Positions 38,004 through 50,300 of a stretch of 64,000 nucleotides of DNA are shown here, piece by piece. Numbering within the stretch: position 1 is the stretch's first letter; every line of letters begins with the position of its first letter. Under the pieces are notes generated by a model. It ran no database searches. It was given only the letters and a program-made list of their open reading frames with translations, and was not told where the DNA came from. The position numbers were made by a program, and so were the translations under genes. This DNA is from Corinectria fuckeliana. Lineage: Eukaryota; Ascomycota; Sordariomycetes; Hypocreales; Nectriaceae. Where the stretch lies: positions 43,302-107,301 of the forward strand of contig WPDH01000041.1 in assembly GCA_019137255.1 (NCBI GenBank), given 5' to 3'.

Positions 38004-39330
38004 TTAAGACTTTTTTACTAAGACACTATAAGAAGTAAAAGGTAAGAATATAATATTAGAAACACCTAACTTGCTAGACTTTAAAGAATAAGTTTTTAAA
38101 GGTGTATACTTAGCCTGCTTAAGAGGGTAAGTAAAGGGCGAGAGTGACTTACTACTAGAATTAACAACTTAGGTAAGTATCTTAAGGACCTTAGTTTTAC
38201 AGGTATGCTTATAAGCAGTGAAAGCTAAGACAGAAGGGGGGTTAGTAATATCTAGGCGACTAACAGAATAATAAGAAGTTATTAAAGCTTAGGTGATAAG
38301 AGAAGAGACAGCTAATAGGTCTAACCCTAAAGAAGGAGCCTAAGTGCTAAAGTCTAGCTTAAAAGCTAGGTTGTTAAAGAGCTAAAAGCTCTCTAGGTTA
38401 TTTAAGATCTAAATACTATTAGAAGACTAAATAATAAGAGACAAAAGAGCTAAGAGAGAGGTAGCATAAGTGTAAGTAATAGGTAAAGTGATAGTAGGCT
38501 TAGTAGGAGTCTTATTAAGATTAGAGATAAAAATAAAAGCAGTGTATAAGTAAGTAATAAGTAAGATAGTAGTAAATAGAGTGAAAAACTTAATATTAAA
38601 ACTACTAAACTTAGACCTAATATTATAAGAAGGGCTACTAACAGTCTTATAGTAAAAAGGTTCTTAGTTTAAAAAGCTAACTTAGTATATAAAGGCTTAA
38701 ACACTATAGTTATAAGCCTTAATAATAGTAAAGATAGTAATATGCTTAATAAATATAAAAAAAGCCTAAAGTGTTTTCTTTTTAATATTAGTAATAAGAG
38801 TGATAAATATATAAAGCAGTTAAAAAACTGCTATATAAATAGTAAGAGTAACACTATTATTATAAAGATAAAAAGACTAAGCAGCCTTAATATAATAATC
38901 TAATTTAGTTAGAGAAATATCCTCTAAGAGGCTAGCATCTTAGTAGAACCTTAGGGTGTTAATAGCAGTCTAAGCTTTAATTAACTAGAATAAGAAACTA
39001 AGCACTTTCTTAGTTAACTAGCTAGACTTTTTAGTACTAGTGCTAGTAATACTAGATAGGCTGTTAGTAAGAGTTTAAAAAGTAGATATAGTCTTATTAG
39101 TAACACACTAAATACACTAGTATAATATACTAAATAGAGGCTTATAAAGAGTTACTTAGTAACTAGAGAAACACTTCTTAAGGTTGTTATAAAAGTAATA
39201 TATAGTTAACTTGTTTTAGAAGACTACTATAGTATTATAAAGCTCTAAGAGAATCTTAAAGATATTAATAATATACAGAAAGCAGTAAGAACTTAATAAA
39301 CTTATAGTAATATACTTTTACTTAGATTAC
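38004..39330 (-). pseudogene. Antisense accessory ORF of family A (copy in A2)
   Basis: Minus-strand counterpart of 5150-6457 in A1, antisense to A2 pol and ending at 38004-38006. The same Ser/Thr/Leu-rich second half is visible. Both copies keep the frame apart from RIP-type stops, which suggests that the frame was protein-coding before inactivation. No function can be assigned. Confidence 0.5.
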
Positions 39331-39923
39331 TTATAATAGATATAACAGGCTTTAAGAGAACTATAAATATATAGTAGACTAAACTAGTTAGCTTTTTATA
39401 TTAGATAAAAAAAGTAAGAGGTATTCTTAATAAATATCTAGTTAAAAAGAGTATTTCTATTAAACTAATAGAAAATATCCTTTATATAAATAAGAGATAT
39501 CCTAGTGATAAATTAGTAATAGTAAGATAAGCAGACTAATAATCATACTTTTATAGTTTAAGTGTTATAAGTAACAAAAGGAAGTAGTAAAGTAAAACAA
39601 CTTATAGAGGTTTAGAGAGAGAGAACTAAATAATAAAGGATATTATAAAGAAGTTAGTATAAGTAAGAGAAAGAAAAAGAAAATAAACAAGTATACTAGC
39701 GCAGTCTATAGCTTAATAGCTGCTAATAGACTGCTAACTAATAGGCTTACTATTAATATAAAGCCTTAAGACTAATAGCTATATAATAGCTATAAAGTGA
39801 GTGCTAACTAACTGTTATATTATTATAATAACTAAGGTCTTAAGTAATAGTAGTATAGTAATAATAAAATAATATTAATTATAATAACTAAAAATAGACT
39901 TATATATTTAGAGATTAGATAGC

Positions 39924-39939
39924 TAGAGGAGGAGGTAAT
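39924..39939 (+). other. Polypurine tract of A2
   Basis: AGAGGAGGAGGTAATT directly before the 3' LTR, at the usual place for plus-strand priming. Confidence 0.55.
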
Positions 39940-40151
39940 TATAAGAAGATAAGCTTATAGCCTAAGAGACTAGCCTTAAGAGAAACTAGTATTAGGCTAA
40001 GTAAGATATACTAAGAGTATAAGAGCTACTAAGTAGGATTACTTAGTAATCTTAGCAAGTAGTTTATAACTACTTACTAAGTTAAAGTCTTATAATATAT
40101 AAATACCTACTTTAGAACTTTTTATCTTACCTTAATTAGCTAACTTTTACA
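39940..40151 (+). repeat. A2 3' LTR
   Basis: 212-bp LTR-A, plus sense, followed by the duplication CTTAA. Confidence 0.9.
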
Positions 40152-40156
40152 CTTAA

Positions 40157-40306
40157 AGATAAAGAAAATACTATATAAGTAGTTTCTTAGTTAACAAAAT
40201 ATATATAATATTACTTAGCACTCTTATTTAGTAGTATTATAGCTTTACTTAGCCTTATTTTAAAGCTTAGACTTAAATTAGACTAGATACTACTTGCTGT
40301 TAATAA
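40157..40306. other. Short E segment ending in the L2 target site
   Basis: AT-rich E sequence between A2 and L2. It ends with CTTGCTGTTAATAA (40293-40306), repeated at 41897-41910 on the other side of L2. No gene seen. Confidence 0.6.
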
Positions 40307-40506
40307 TTTATTTATTTATTTATACTTTATAGACCTAAAAGGTAGATAGTGCTTCTATTCTATGTAGATACAGGAAAAACTATAAAATTAGACGAAAACT
40401 TGTATCCTTTACGTAGCAGGCCCGGGTTAAGCCCCTTATGCTGTCGCTACACGTAAGTAAATAGTCCTTTTGCCAGGACTAGAGTCATCCTATTTCCTAG
40501 AGGGCT

Positions 40507-40592
40507 AGGAAAAAATTAAAAAGAGGGAAGGGGAAAAAGAGAAAAGGAAAAAAGGGGAAAAAGGAAAAAAGGAGTGAAGGAGGGAGAAATGG
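40507..40592 (+). repeat. Purine-rich low-complexity tract
   Basis: About 85 bp almost entirely A and G, with runs of AAAAAGG and GGGGAAAAA type. It lies between the L2 tail end and the coding part of the gene fragment, about 290 bp upstream of the candidate ATG. Confidence 0.7.
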
Positions 40593-40879
40593 TTGACCGA
40601 ATGTTGAGCGCCTAGTCCGCTGCGGGAGCGGAGCGGTTGAGTGTCGGGATCGTGCCGGCTGGGCGTGTCTGGGTTGCTTCGCAGTTGCGGCCGAGGGCTC
40701 GGGATTTTAAGTGGGCAGAACCGGCCGCTGGTGGGTCAGCCGGCCGTTGGTGGGTCAGCCGGCGGCGCAGTCGTTAGTGGCTAGAGGCCGGCACGGACCC
40801 GACGCTCAACAGCCGTTGGCAGCTGTCGGCGGCCGTACGGATCTTTGTTGTTGTTTATTATTTGGTCTCTTGGGTCACG

Positions 40880-41092
40880 ATGTCTTCCTTCCTTTCTTCC
40901 CTTTTCAACGCCTCCGTAAGTAGCTTCCCCCCGGGCTCTTCGTTGGGCCCGTATCGGCTTCGGGTCTCGAATGCATACTGATATATGTTCTTTCTAGGAT
41001 TTATCGACATGTTCGTTTCCCAGCTGCTTGCGCCGCGGCTTCGTTGCGGTCTCGTTACAGTAGCTGACTTTGTGCAGCCGAGGACGACGACT

Positions 41093-41133
<41 letters not shown>

Positions 41134-41920
41134 AACGACGAAGACGACGAACCCGGTACGGTCCCTTGGCGGGAGAGATGCGGTTGTGTGTGCTAATCTG
41201 TTCGTGTGTAGATTCCGACAACAACGACGACGACGATGCCGGCCACGAGAGTAAGTTCCTTCGCTGCGAATCCGCCGCGTGTCCAGGCTGATCCCGTGCA
41301 GGCCAAGAGAAAGAGACAGGCCGAGGCGGAGGGTGCTGCTGCTTCGGGGGAGGAGTCTGCTGCTCCGGAGGGAGCGGTGCGGGCTATCCCCTGTTCCGCG
41401 TGTGTTACGCGGATGGGTAAGGACGGCGTGGCGGGTCTCTGCCGAGACCAGGTGAACGCTGCAGCAGGTGGCTGCGCGGCTTGTGCCCGTGTGCACAAAA
41501 CGTGCGAAGCCCTGCCGTTTGCCGCCGTCGCTGCCGCCCGAGCCCTGGTGGAGGCTCTCCAGCAAGAGAGGGGCGCCGACGATGTGAGTGCGAGTCGGTT
41601 CCGTGGCGCGTGCGTAAGCTGACGGTGTGTAGGGGGAGGAGCTCAAGGGGCTCAAGGACGCGGCCCTTCGGGCAAAGAGTCGGGCTCTCAAGCGCGCGCG
41701 CGTCGCGCCCGTGGCGGTAACCGCGGGCCCAACGTCTGACCAGTTTGACGCACTGGTCAGCGGGATTGACCGCATCGCCGAGGTGCTTGAGCGCCTCGAA
41801 CGCGTTGCGGTCCCGGCTCTTGCCCGTCTGGGGAGCGTCCCTGTCCCTGCGGCAGTTGGGTTGTCAGCCCCTGAGGGAACCGGCAAGAAGGATAGCCTTG
41901 CTGTTAATAAGTTATATTAG
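40880..41920 (+). pseudogene. Intron-containing cellular gene fragment, Cys-rich protein (3'-truncated)
   Basis: A gene model on the plus strand joins in one frame. Exons are 40880-40915, 41078-41155, 41212-41250, 41302-41583 and 41633-41920. Introns are 41156-41211, 41251-41301 and 41584-41632 (49-56 bp, GT...AG, CTAAT/CTGAC-like branch sites). The first intron (40916-41077) is less sure. The protein would have a Thr run encoded by the ACG repeat, then a basic A-K-R-K-R-Q patch. A Cys-rich module follows (C-S-A-C ... C-R-D-Q ... C-A-A-C-A-R-V-H-K-T-C), with the spacing of small zinc-binding modules in many fungal proteins of unknown role. A helical segment lies near the end (F-D-A-L-V-S-G-I-D-R-I). 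The last codons and the TAG at 41918-41920 lie in the target duplication and E, so the native C-terminus is missing. Confidence 0.5.
41081..41150 (+). repeat. ACG trinucleotide microsatellite
   Basis: About 70 bp of nearly perfect (ACG)n with a few ACT, ACA and AAG units. A shorter array lies at 41218-41235 across an intron. In the frame that joins the downstream exons it encodes Thr; in another frame it encodes Asp. Confidence 0.9.
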
Positions 41921-44900
41921 TATATATTTTTATCTTTTAAGACTTATATTTACTATTAGGATGATTTCTCCTGTTTTATCTAAGAAGTTAAGAGTTACTA
42001 GGATTAGTAAAAATATAATCTTAGCCTTTAGATAATCTATTGCTTTCTATTAGTTATCACCTTATATAAAGTTAATTTCTTTCTAAAGAAGTGTTATTAA
42101 AAGCCTTATAATCTAAGTGTAATACTAGATTTAATAGTAATAGTATCTAACTATCTTAAGAAAGAACCTAACCTTCTTAATATTAATATAAACCTTCTAC
42201 TTATTAATCTTAATAATCTTAGCTTTTTTAAGGCTTTATCTATTAGTTTTATAGATATACCTAATAACTACTATAAAATTCTAGTAGAACTTAGATTTTT
42301 CTTTAGAAATAGTATATTCTAACAGTTTTATATTAATAAGCGTCTTATCTAAGTAGATTAAATACCTTAAAATATATATCTTAATACTAAGTATAGCCTT
42401 CTTATTATTAAATATTTCTATTAGTCTTTTAATAGTAATATTATTTAGGAAAGCATAATAGATGTTTAGAATAAGATTATATAAGATATGTATAATAATC
42501 CTTAAGAACTATACTACTAAGTTAGTAGCTTCTTAAGAGAGTGTATATATTTAAAGCAGTCCTAAAAGAGTGAGAAATATTATTAGATCTTTACTTTTCT
42601 TATTTAGGGCTATTTAGTTATATCTAGAGAAAAAGTCTAATAGTAATAGTATCTTATATATTACTATATCTAAGAAGAATTTATCTGTACTAAAAGGACT
42701 AAAACTATCTCTTATAGTATACTAGTTAATATAAGTAGCTAAGTTAATTAAGTGGATATTTCTGTTTTTTTTTACTACTAGTATATAAGAGTTCTAATAG
42801 GAAGTATAAGATTTCTTAAGAATATAACACTTAAGCTTAGTTTTTAAGAGGTTTATAACTTTCTTTTTTAGGCCTTTTAAAATTAGTATACTACTAGCTT
42901 ACTAAGTATTATATTTAACTACCTTTAAGACTTAAAGAGAGGTAACTATAAGGTTAAGTTTTTCACACTTGTTAAAGTCTTAAGCTAAAACAGCTTTCCT
43001 ATTATATAAGATCTATAGTAAAATATTAGTTTATTCTTCTAATATTATTCTCTTAACTTAATTTAGTACTTCTTAAAGTTATTTACTAAAAAGTCTTAAT
43101 TCTTTCTTAATTACTTAAAACTTAGAAGTAATATAGTCTAAGTACTTACTTTTATACTCTAGAAAGTCTTATACTTTCTTTCACTTTTCTTTCTTTTATT
43201 AAGAGTTTTCTTTAGGGATACTTCTGTTAAAAGGGATATTATCCCTTAAGTGGATTTTAGCTCTCTTCCGCTTATATATTATGTTAACCTAAATGTTAAC
43301 TTTTTTTTCCCACTTTTTCTTCTTATAAGTTATATCTTTTAACTTCTCTTTTACTTAATCTAAAGCTATTAAGTAAGTGTAAATAACTTTCTTTCTAATA
43401 AGTTATATAATTTCTTCCCTACTATCCTAATCTAGCTACTAGACTATATTAGGATTATTATTATCTTTTAAGGCTTACAGCTTATATAAGAGAATCTTAA
43501 GAGAAGGCTTAGAGGTTATTACTAGTTAGTCTTATAAGTAACCTCCTGTAAAACCTCCTAATAAATACTTTCTGCTACTAGGGTTATAATTCTTATAAAC
43601 CTAAGATAGTATCTAATATATATTTCTCCTCTCTTAGTTATATAGTTAAAAGAGAGCTTTACAGCTCTTATAAATAGTATTTTTAAAATAAAAAGAATAA
43701 ATATAAGACTAGTAAAAGCTATATATATTCTTTATAAGATATAAGTGTTACCTAAGAAGACTAGTATCTCTACCTCTCTAAGTATTAAGACCTTATTATT
43801 TAAATAGAAAGTTATAAAAGCTCTTATAAGGCTTATTTCTAGTCTGCACTTCTTAGCTACTTTGCTTAAGATAATATTACCTTCTAATCTAGTATCTAAA
43901 AGAGCTTTTATAGTGTGGCTATTTATATTCTCTAAGCAGACTATAATTCTTAGCAGCTCCTAATAGTAGGCTAATTTTCAGACTTGCTTATCTCTTAGGA
44001 TGTTAAAGTTAATCCTAAGATACACTGTATCTAATACTTTCTTTAGGTTTTTTACTAATAACTCGCTTATATTAAGTTTCCTAATATTAATAATAGTAAT
44101 TTCTCTATTTTCCTCTGTTAGAAATTTACTAAAGTGAAGGGGTTAACTTAGGGGAGAGCTGTTATCCTAGTCTGCCTTATTATTTTAGATCTTTAAGGTG
44201 TTTACCTTATAATAAGACACTTCTAAGTTATAGTACTTCTTAGCTTCTATTAGATCTAGTGCTTTAAGAAATAATAAGTGTACTATAAGATTACTATTAG
44301 GCTTAGTTAGCTTCTTATACTAGTTTATAAACTTAGTATTTATAACACTCTTTACTATTACTATTACTTCTTCTATAAGAGTGTAAGTAACATCTAAGTT
44401 AATTACTATAAGCTAAAAGATTAAAATTAAGATCTTTTTAGACTAGAATTTATCTCTAATATATAACTTAGCTGTTAATAAAACTTTCTTCTTATTTACA
44501 AATTGCTACTAAAACTTCTTTATAAAAAACTTCTTATTAGTAATTTTTTAATCTCTTATAAACTAACAGGCTAGCAGATAAGGTTATACTACTACTTTAA
44601 TAAGCAGTTTATTATTATTAACTTTCTCTACTTTAGCCCTCTTAGCTATAAGATTAGTACTAATATTATTAGTTAAGATTAAGTTATCTAAGCTGTTATT
44701 AATCGCTAAGAGGTCTTCTAATATAAAGATAGTATTAGCTTAAATAGTAATATTAATATCTAAACAGCCTAGTCTTTTTAAAGGGATATTAAAGCCTAGC
44801 TTAGTATATCTTATAAGCTGTTTAGCTTTCTAAGGTATAATATTTCACAACTTAGAGTTAAATACTATCTTTTATATCTTATTAGCCCACTTATAGGTAT

Positions 44901-47007
44901 AACACCTAGAGAAGTATTTAATCTACTAAACAACTAGTCTTTTAGTATAAGAATTATTTATATACTATATTAGGATTTAAAAAGAAATAAGAATTTTCTT
45001 ATTACTAATCTAAAGTATACTAGTAAAAGGCAAGTAAGTAATATATCTTAACTAGTTATCTCTTAGATAATATAAATACTAGTCTAAATAGTATTCTTAC
45101 TCTTTATAGTACTAGTATACTTATAGCTTCTAGTTAAATCCTCTTATAGTATTTATATTAAATTAGTACTTCTTATATATATAATCTAATATATTTATAT
45201 ATATATAATTAGTTAAGATATCTTTTATACCTTTTTAGGCCTACTAGTAAAAAACCTAACTATAAAGTAAGATAATATTTTCTTTTTATATTTATATATT
45301 TTACACTATATTCACAGAGAGGTCTTTTATAAGCTTTAATAACTTATTAACTTAGGGATTAATTTTAAATAAGTTAATTACTTTCTTAGCTAGTAGGAAA
45401 GATATATAAGCTTAGATAGTAGCTAGCTAGTAAAAGAGTTAAAAATTAGCTAAGAGCTGTAAAGAAAGTTAAGTAGAGCTAGCATAATAAGCTAGAGCTA
45501 TTTTAGTGTCTAAGAACCCTTTTAGGATCTTAAACAGCTCTTTATAGCTTAGATTAGCTAGTTTTTTAAGTGCCTTCCCGCTTTAGTTATATAAGAGTTT
45601 AATAACTTTATTTAGTATAGTATTATAAAGAGATTAAGCGTGAGTTAAGAAAAAGCTTTAAGATATTAAATTAATTGTTTTATAAAAGTACTAATACTTA
45701 CTTATCTAATAAAGCATCTTATAGTAGTTTTTAGCAGTAAGATACTAGCTGTTAAGACAGCTTAACCTAGTGATAAGAGATTCCTATTAGTCTTAATCTT
45801 AGAGATAAAAAATCCTTTATAAGTTCTTCTTAGCCTTCTTTTAGCTACACTTATCTATTATATACTTAACTTATTACTAAACTATAAGGTTAAAATACTA
45901 GGTAAAGTAGATACCTTATTTATCCCTAGTAATATTATAGCTATTTATATACAACTTAAAGCTTATAAGAAAATTAGTTATATTAAGCCTTATAAATCGC
46001 TAGTAAAAGAGGAGAATAAGTCCTTAAGACTTTATAAATAGTAACTTCTTAATAAGCTTAGTTAAAAGGTAGTATAACTTAAGATTAGTTAGAGGGGGTG
46101 TTAAAGTTATAGTCCTAATAGGAGTTAAGAATCTTAAGAGAGTTATAATAGTAAGTGTAAAGCTAGAGAAAAGAGAATTAAGAGAAGTTAACCTGCTTAA
46201 AAGTATTATATCTAATAGTTATAAAGATTATTATCTCTTTTTGCCTCTTAGCTTAAAAGGTGTAAGTAGAATTATTTTTAGCTTAAGAGTTTTTTAGTTA
46301 AGTTAGAAAAGTAACTTACTAGTAGTTATAGTTTTTCTATTTAGAACTTAGTTATAGTTAGATAATAATAAGACTAATAAGACTAAGAGTATTACTATAA
46401 GGTTTACTATAAGAATTTATATAGTAATAAGTCTTATATTAAGAGTAATTTTTAGTTATCTTAGGGTTTTTAGAAGTAAGATTCCTAGTAATAGCTTTCT
46501 CTGCTTTTATACTCGCTTTATATAGTGTTTAATTTCCGGGTTCTCTAGTAAGACTAGCCTTTCTAACTTAAGTAAAGCTTTTACTAGTAACTGCTGTTTT
46601 CTAGTATTTATTTTAACCTTATATAGTCCTAGTTCTAAAAAGTGTTAAGATAGTTTTATATTTATTATTAAATATTATTTAATATTATTTAGTAAGTGAA
46701 AAAAATCTATAAAATTATTATTAATCTTCTTAATAAAGGGCTTTTACTATCCTAAAAGTATTAGGTCTAATAAGATAGCACTACTTAACAGTCTTTAAGG
46801 ATTTAAGGCTGGGTGTAAGGTTGTTTTTAGGGTCTTATCTTCTCCCCTTTTTTAACACTGTTTATTATCTTTAAGCATCTCTCTCTCTCCTCTTTTAGCT
46901 CTTATCTAGTGTATTAGGCTCTAACAGCAGCTAAAAGGTGCTTATTAGTATAACTAGGTTTTACAACTTAGCTACACTAACTTATTACCCTACTATAACC
47001 TCTAAAT
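41911..47007 (-). pseudogene. Gag-protease-RT of gypsy element E, degenerate
   Basis: Minus-strand coding remnants from the E 5' LTR leftwards. A retropepsin-like motif is at about 43872-43911: L-L-D-T-R-x-E-G-N-I, in which the Gly of D-T-G is now Arg. The reverse transcriptase follows at about 42960-42100, with the active site at 42422-42460 reading F-L-N-N-I where F-x-D-D-I is expected. The fragment ends at the L2 insertion; RNaseH and integrase should lie beyond A2. This RT differs from those of families A/B and D, so E is a third gypsy lineage here. Gag should lie at 44000-46900, but no zinc knuckle was recognised. All frames are RIP-broken. Confidence 0.7.
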
Positions 47008-47379
47008 TTGTTAGTAAGAGATATAATTAGTATAAACTAACTACCTAACTAAAGCTGTTAGCTTAAAAGAGGAGAGGTATAAATAAAATCACAGCTTAAG
47101 TAACTATAAAAGATATAAAACAGATTAGACTACCTTTAAGTATTAGATTTAATAATTTTAAAGGCAATCTAGCTGATAAGAATAAGAATAAATAATAAGA
47201 GCTGTTATAACAGCTAGGTAAGGTAAGATAAAAAGTGATAAAAGGTGAGATTAAAATTTTAAGAAGGGAAAAAGTGTTATCTTCTATTAAGATTAAGTAA
47301 GACAACCACTTTAAGTAGTAACCACTTATAGCTAGATCTTATATAGATTAAAACTCTTATACTAATTAGCACTATTATA
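47008..47379 (-). repeat. LTR-C copy 2 (5' LTR of E)
   Basis: 372 bp, matching 88-459 along its full length. It is followed by GTAAT (47380-47384), the right target duplication. An ATG-less open stretch on the minus strand here is only LTR sequence. Confidence 0.82.
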
Positions 47380-50300
47380 GTAATATTTATAGTGTACTTA
47401 CTAGGCTACTAAGTAGAAGAATATATAGTAGTAAAGGTTTATATTAAAGCCTAAGTTATACTAAAACTATTAGTAAGACTACTTTTAAGCTAAGAATTTA
47501 ATACTGCTTATAAGGTTAATATTATTAATACTTAGCAGAAAGTGTAAGTAGGTGTAGCTAATAAGCTATACTTACCTGTCTTAGTATATACTTATATAAG
47601 ACCTTATAAATATCTAGTGAAAAGTGATATATATATTATAATCTCTTTTAAAAGTAGTAAAGCAGTATAGGTAAGCACACTAGGTGTCCTAAAAGGCTAA
47701 GACTTTCTTCTTAACTTATAAAGTTAAGATATTATTAGAGCTATTATAAGACAGCTTAAGACAGTCTTTATAATAAACAATAGGTAGAAGCTACTAATAA
47801 TCTAAAAGAACTAACAACTAGGAATTCTTAAACTAGTTAAAAATAAGAACTTTATTAAAAAAGCTAACTAAGATAACCTACTTACTAAATATAAAGATAT
47901 AGTGCTAATAACTTATAAGCTTAAACACCTAACTTAAAAAGCTATAACTCTAACTAATAATAAACCTAACTAGAAACCTAATATAAGGTTTTAAAATGCT
48001 AGTCTAAACTTAAATGCTAAACTAGGTATATCTAAAGATAAGACTCTTCTAAAAGTTAAAATAGTAAAAAGAGTAAAAATCTATAATAACTAAACTAGCT
48101 TTATATAACAAGTCTAAAGTCTTATATAGAAATATACTAGTATTTAGGCTAACTAAGAGAAAATAATAGTACTTAAGTATAAGTGTATAAAGGTACTCTT
48201 AGTAGACAACTAGCACTAATAAAAACTAGGATTATAACCTTATCTACTAAGAAAAAAAAAAAGAGACTTTTTAGATATTATATTTAACTAACTATATAAC
48301 TAAAAACAAATAGAGTAGGTTATAAAACTAATACTATTTATAAGCTTTATCTTTATAGTATAGTAAATAATAGCTAGTAAAAAGAAAAAACAAGTAGTAG
48401 TAAACTTATAAGCTTTAAATAATATAATAATTCTAAATACCTACTTAATACTCTTATAAGAGGATATTTTTAGTAAACTTTAAGAGAAATAATATATTAG
48501 TATTATTAATACCTAGTTATTTTTTCACTAGTTTTTAGTACACCTTAAATACTAAGATTGCTTTATAGTAGTTAGCTATTAAGAATTAAAGTGATTTAAG
48601 ATAGCCCTAATAGGATTTAAAAACTCTTAAGTATATATTTAACACTTTATAAACTAACTACTCTAACTATACTAAGCTTTTACTATAGTATTTATTAATA
48701 ATATTATTATCTTCTTAGATAATAATATAAAACATTTAGGGCACTTATATACTATCTTTTAGCTGTTTTAAGAAAAGAATATTATCCTCTTAGCTAAGAA
48801 AGCCTTCTTAAAGTATTCTTCTATTTAACTACTAGGATTATAAGTAGATAGACTAGGTCTTTTTAACACTTAGGAGTAGGTATTAACCTTAAGAAATATT
48901 AAGTTTCTAACTAACTTATAACAGCTTAAAAAATAAATTAGTATAGTTAGATAGCTTTAGTATTTAATTTTAAGGTTTGCTAAAATAATTAAACTACTAT
49001 AAGCTAAGAAGACTAGTATACTTACTAAAAGATAAAAATTAAGTAAGATAGTAACTAGCTAAGAATAGACTAGTTATATAATAAAAGCTGAGTTTATAAG
49101 AACCTTAAAGGAAATTAGTAGTTTTTATAAAATTATAAATAGACTAGCTAATATAAAGTCACTTTATTACTTTAACTTAGATATAAAACTTTTTATATAG
49201 CTAAATATATTAAAAGAATAGAGTATAAGAGGTATAATATACTACTTAGACTTTATATACACTTAAGACTAAGTTAGTAAAATCTTATCTATAGTTATTT
49301 AACCTATTATATATCTTAGCTAAGCTTTATAAGATGCTAAAAAAAACTACTAGCTAATAGAAATAAAAATAGTATACTTAGTCTAAATATGCTAAAAAGC
49401 CTAAATAATAATCTAGTTAACTTAAAGAGATAAGATAATTACGCTTACTAATTACTCTACTATTTACACTCTAGTCTACTAAAAATTAGTATTTACTAGC
49501 ATACTAAGAAATAATAACTGCCTCACTCTTACCTTATAATACCTAAGCTAATACCTATTAGATATATAGCATATTTTAAAACCTACTAATATTATACCTA
49601 ATATACTATTTAGGCTGCTAAGCTAGAAAAAGAAGCATAATAGAGCTAAGAAAGAAGAGCTTAACTACCTTTAGAAAGGTAAGAAACTAGTTACTTATAC
49701 TTTCCACTTTATAAAAGCTAGTATATAAACCACTTTACACTAGGAAATTCTCAACTAGTATTTAAAAGAGCTAAAATAGGTAATAATCCTAGTATAACTT
49801 AGTAAGAAAGATAAGATCTTAAGACTCTTATTCTTTTAACAAAATAGATTAATCTACCTGTGTGAGTATAATAGGTAATAGTAGTTATACCTGCTAATAA
49901 AAGCAGGCTAGAAGGTTATTTAAGATAACTATAAGTAGAACTTTTACCTAAGAGAGGTATAATTATAGTAAGACCTATCTAGCTCTTTTATAATACTAAA
50001 CCTAAGGTGAGAAATCTAGGTAGTATAAGATAAATATAATATATATAGTAGAAATCTTATAAACTATAAAAAACTACTAAGATAGCTTATCTTAATTTAA
50101 AGCCTTTTAATTTCCTTTTATATAATTATAATAGACTTTATTATAAGATTACTAGTTGTAAAAGCTAAAAGAATACTCTAGCTAAACCTAGGTAAGCAGT
50201 TTTTTAACTGCTTACTAACTGTTACTTATAAATAGTACTAGATATACCTACTTATACTAAAAAACAACTAGTACACTACTAAAGACTAGGTATAAGTACT

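Larger units (their letters stand above)
14569..40151 (+). mobile_element. Ty3/gypsy element A2, split by B2
   Basis: A second family-A element in plus orientation, with 212-bp LTRs and the duplication CTTAA (14564-14568 and 40152-40156). Its gag is at 14860-16172. B2 (17.8 kb) interrupts it at CACTA, and pol resumes at 34009. Subtracting B2 and one duplication gives 7747 bp, within 3 bp of A1. An antisense accessory frame lies before the 3' LTR, as in A1. Confidence 0.92.
40307..41896 (-). mobile_element. Retroposed GC-rich segment L2 with LINE-type tail
   Basis: A 1590-bp insertion in E flanked by a perfect 14-bp duplication. At its left edge the plus strand reads TTTATTTATTTATTTATAC. On the minus strand this is the same TATAAATAAATAAATAAA tail that ends LINE L1, so the inserted RNA was of minus sense. 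Inside is a purine-rich tract (40507-40592), a 19-bp tandem duplication (about 40723-40761), a trinucleotide repeat and an intron-containing gene fragment on the plus strand. It has almost no RIP mutations. Confidence 0.72.
88..47379 (-). mobile_element. Ty3/gypsy element E with many nested insertions
   Basis: Two LTR-C copies of equal length (372 bp, same orientation) bound this element, flanked by the duplication GTAAT. Protease and reverse transcriptase are read on the minus strand, so the 5' LTR is at 47008-47379 and the 3' LTR at 88-459. Removing A1, A2, L2 and one solo LTR with their target duplications leaves about 12.1 kb, long for a fungal gypsy element. All parts are heavily RIP-mutated and no frame is intact. 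The LTR, being short and RIP-altered, does not begin in a perfect TG (TTATTAG and TTGTTAG on the plus strand). Confidence 0.82.

Noticed and set aside
40415..40470. tRNA-like or SINE-like sequence around a GGGTTAAGCCCC motif
   Set aside because: The B-box resemblance is poor, no A box is placed correctly, and no cloverleaf could be drawn.
40858..41886. 342-codon open frame on the minus strand with a long Val run
   Set aside because: It is the complement of the ACG array and of well-joined plus-strand exons with splice signals. It has no recognisable domain.
47096..47305. 69-codon minus-strand frame
   Set aside because: It lies entirely within LTR-C and is not open in the other copies.
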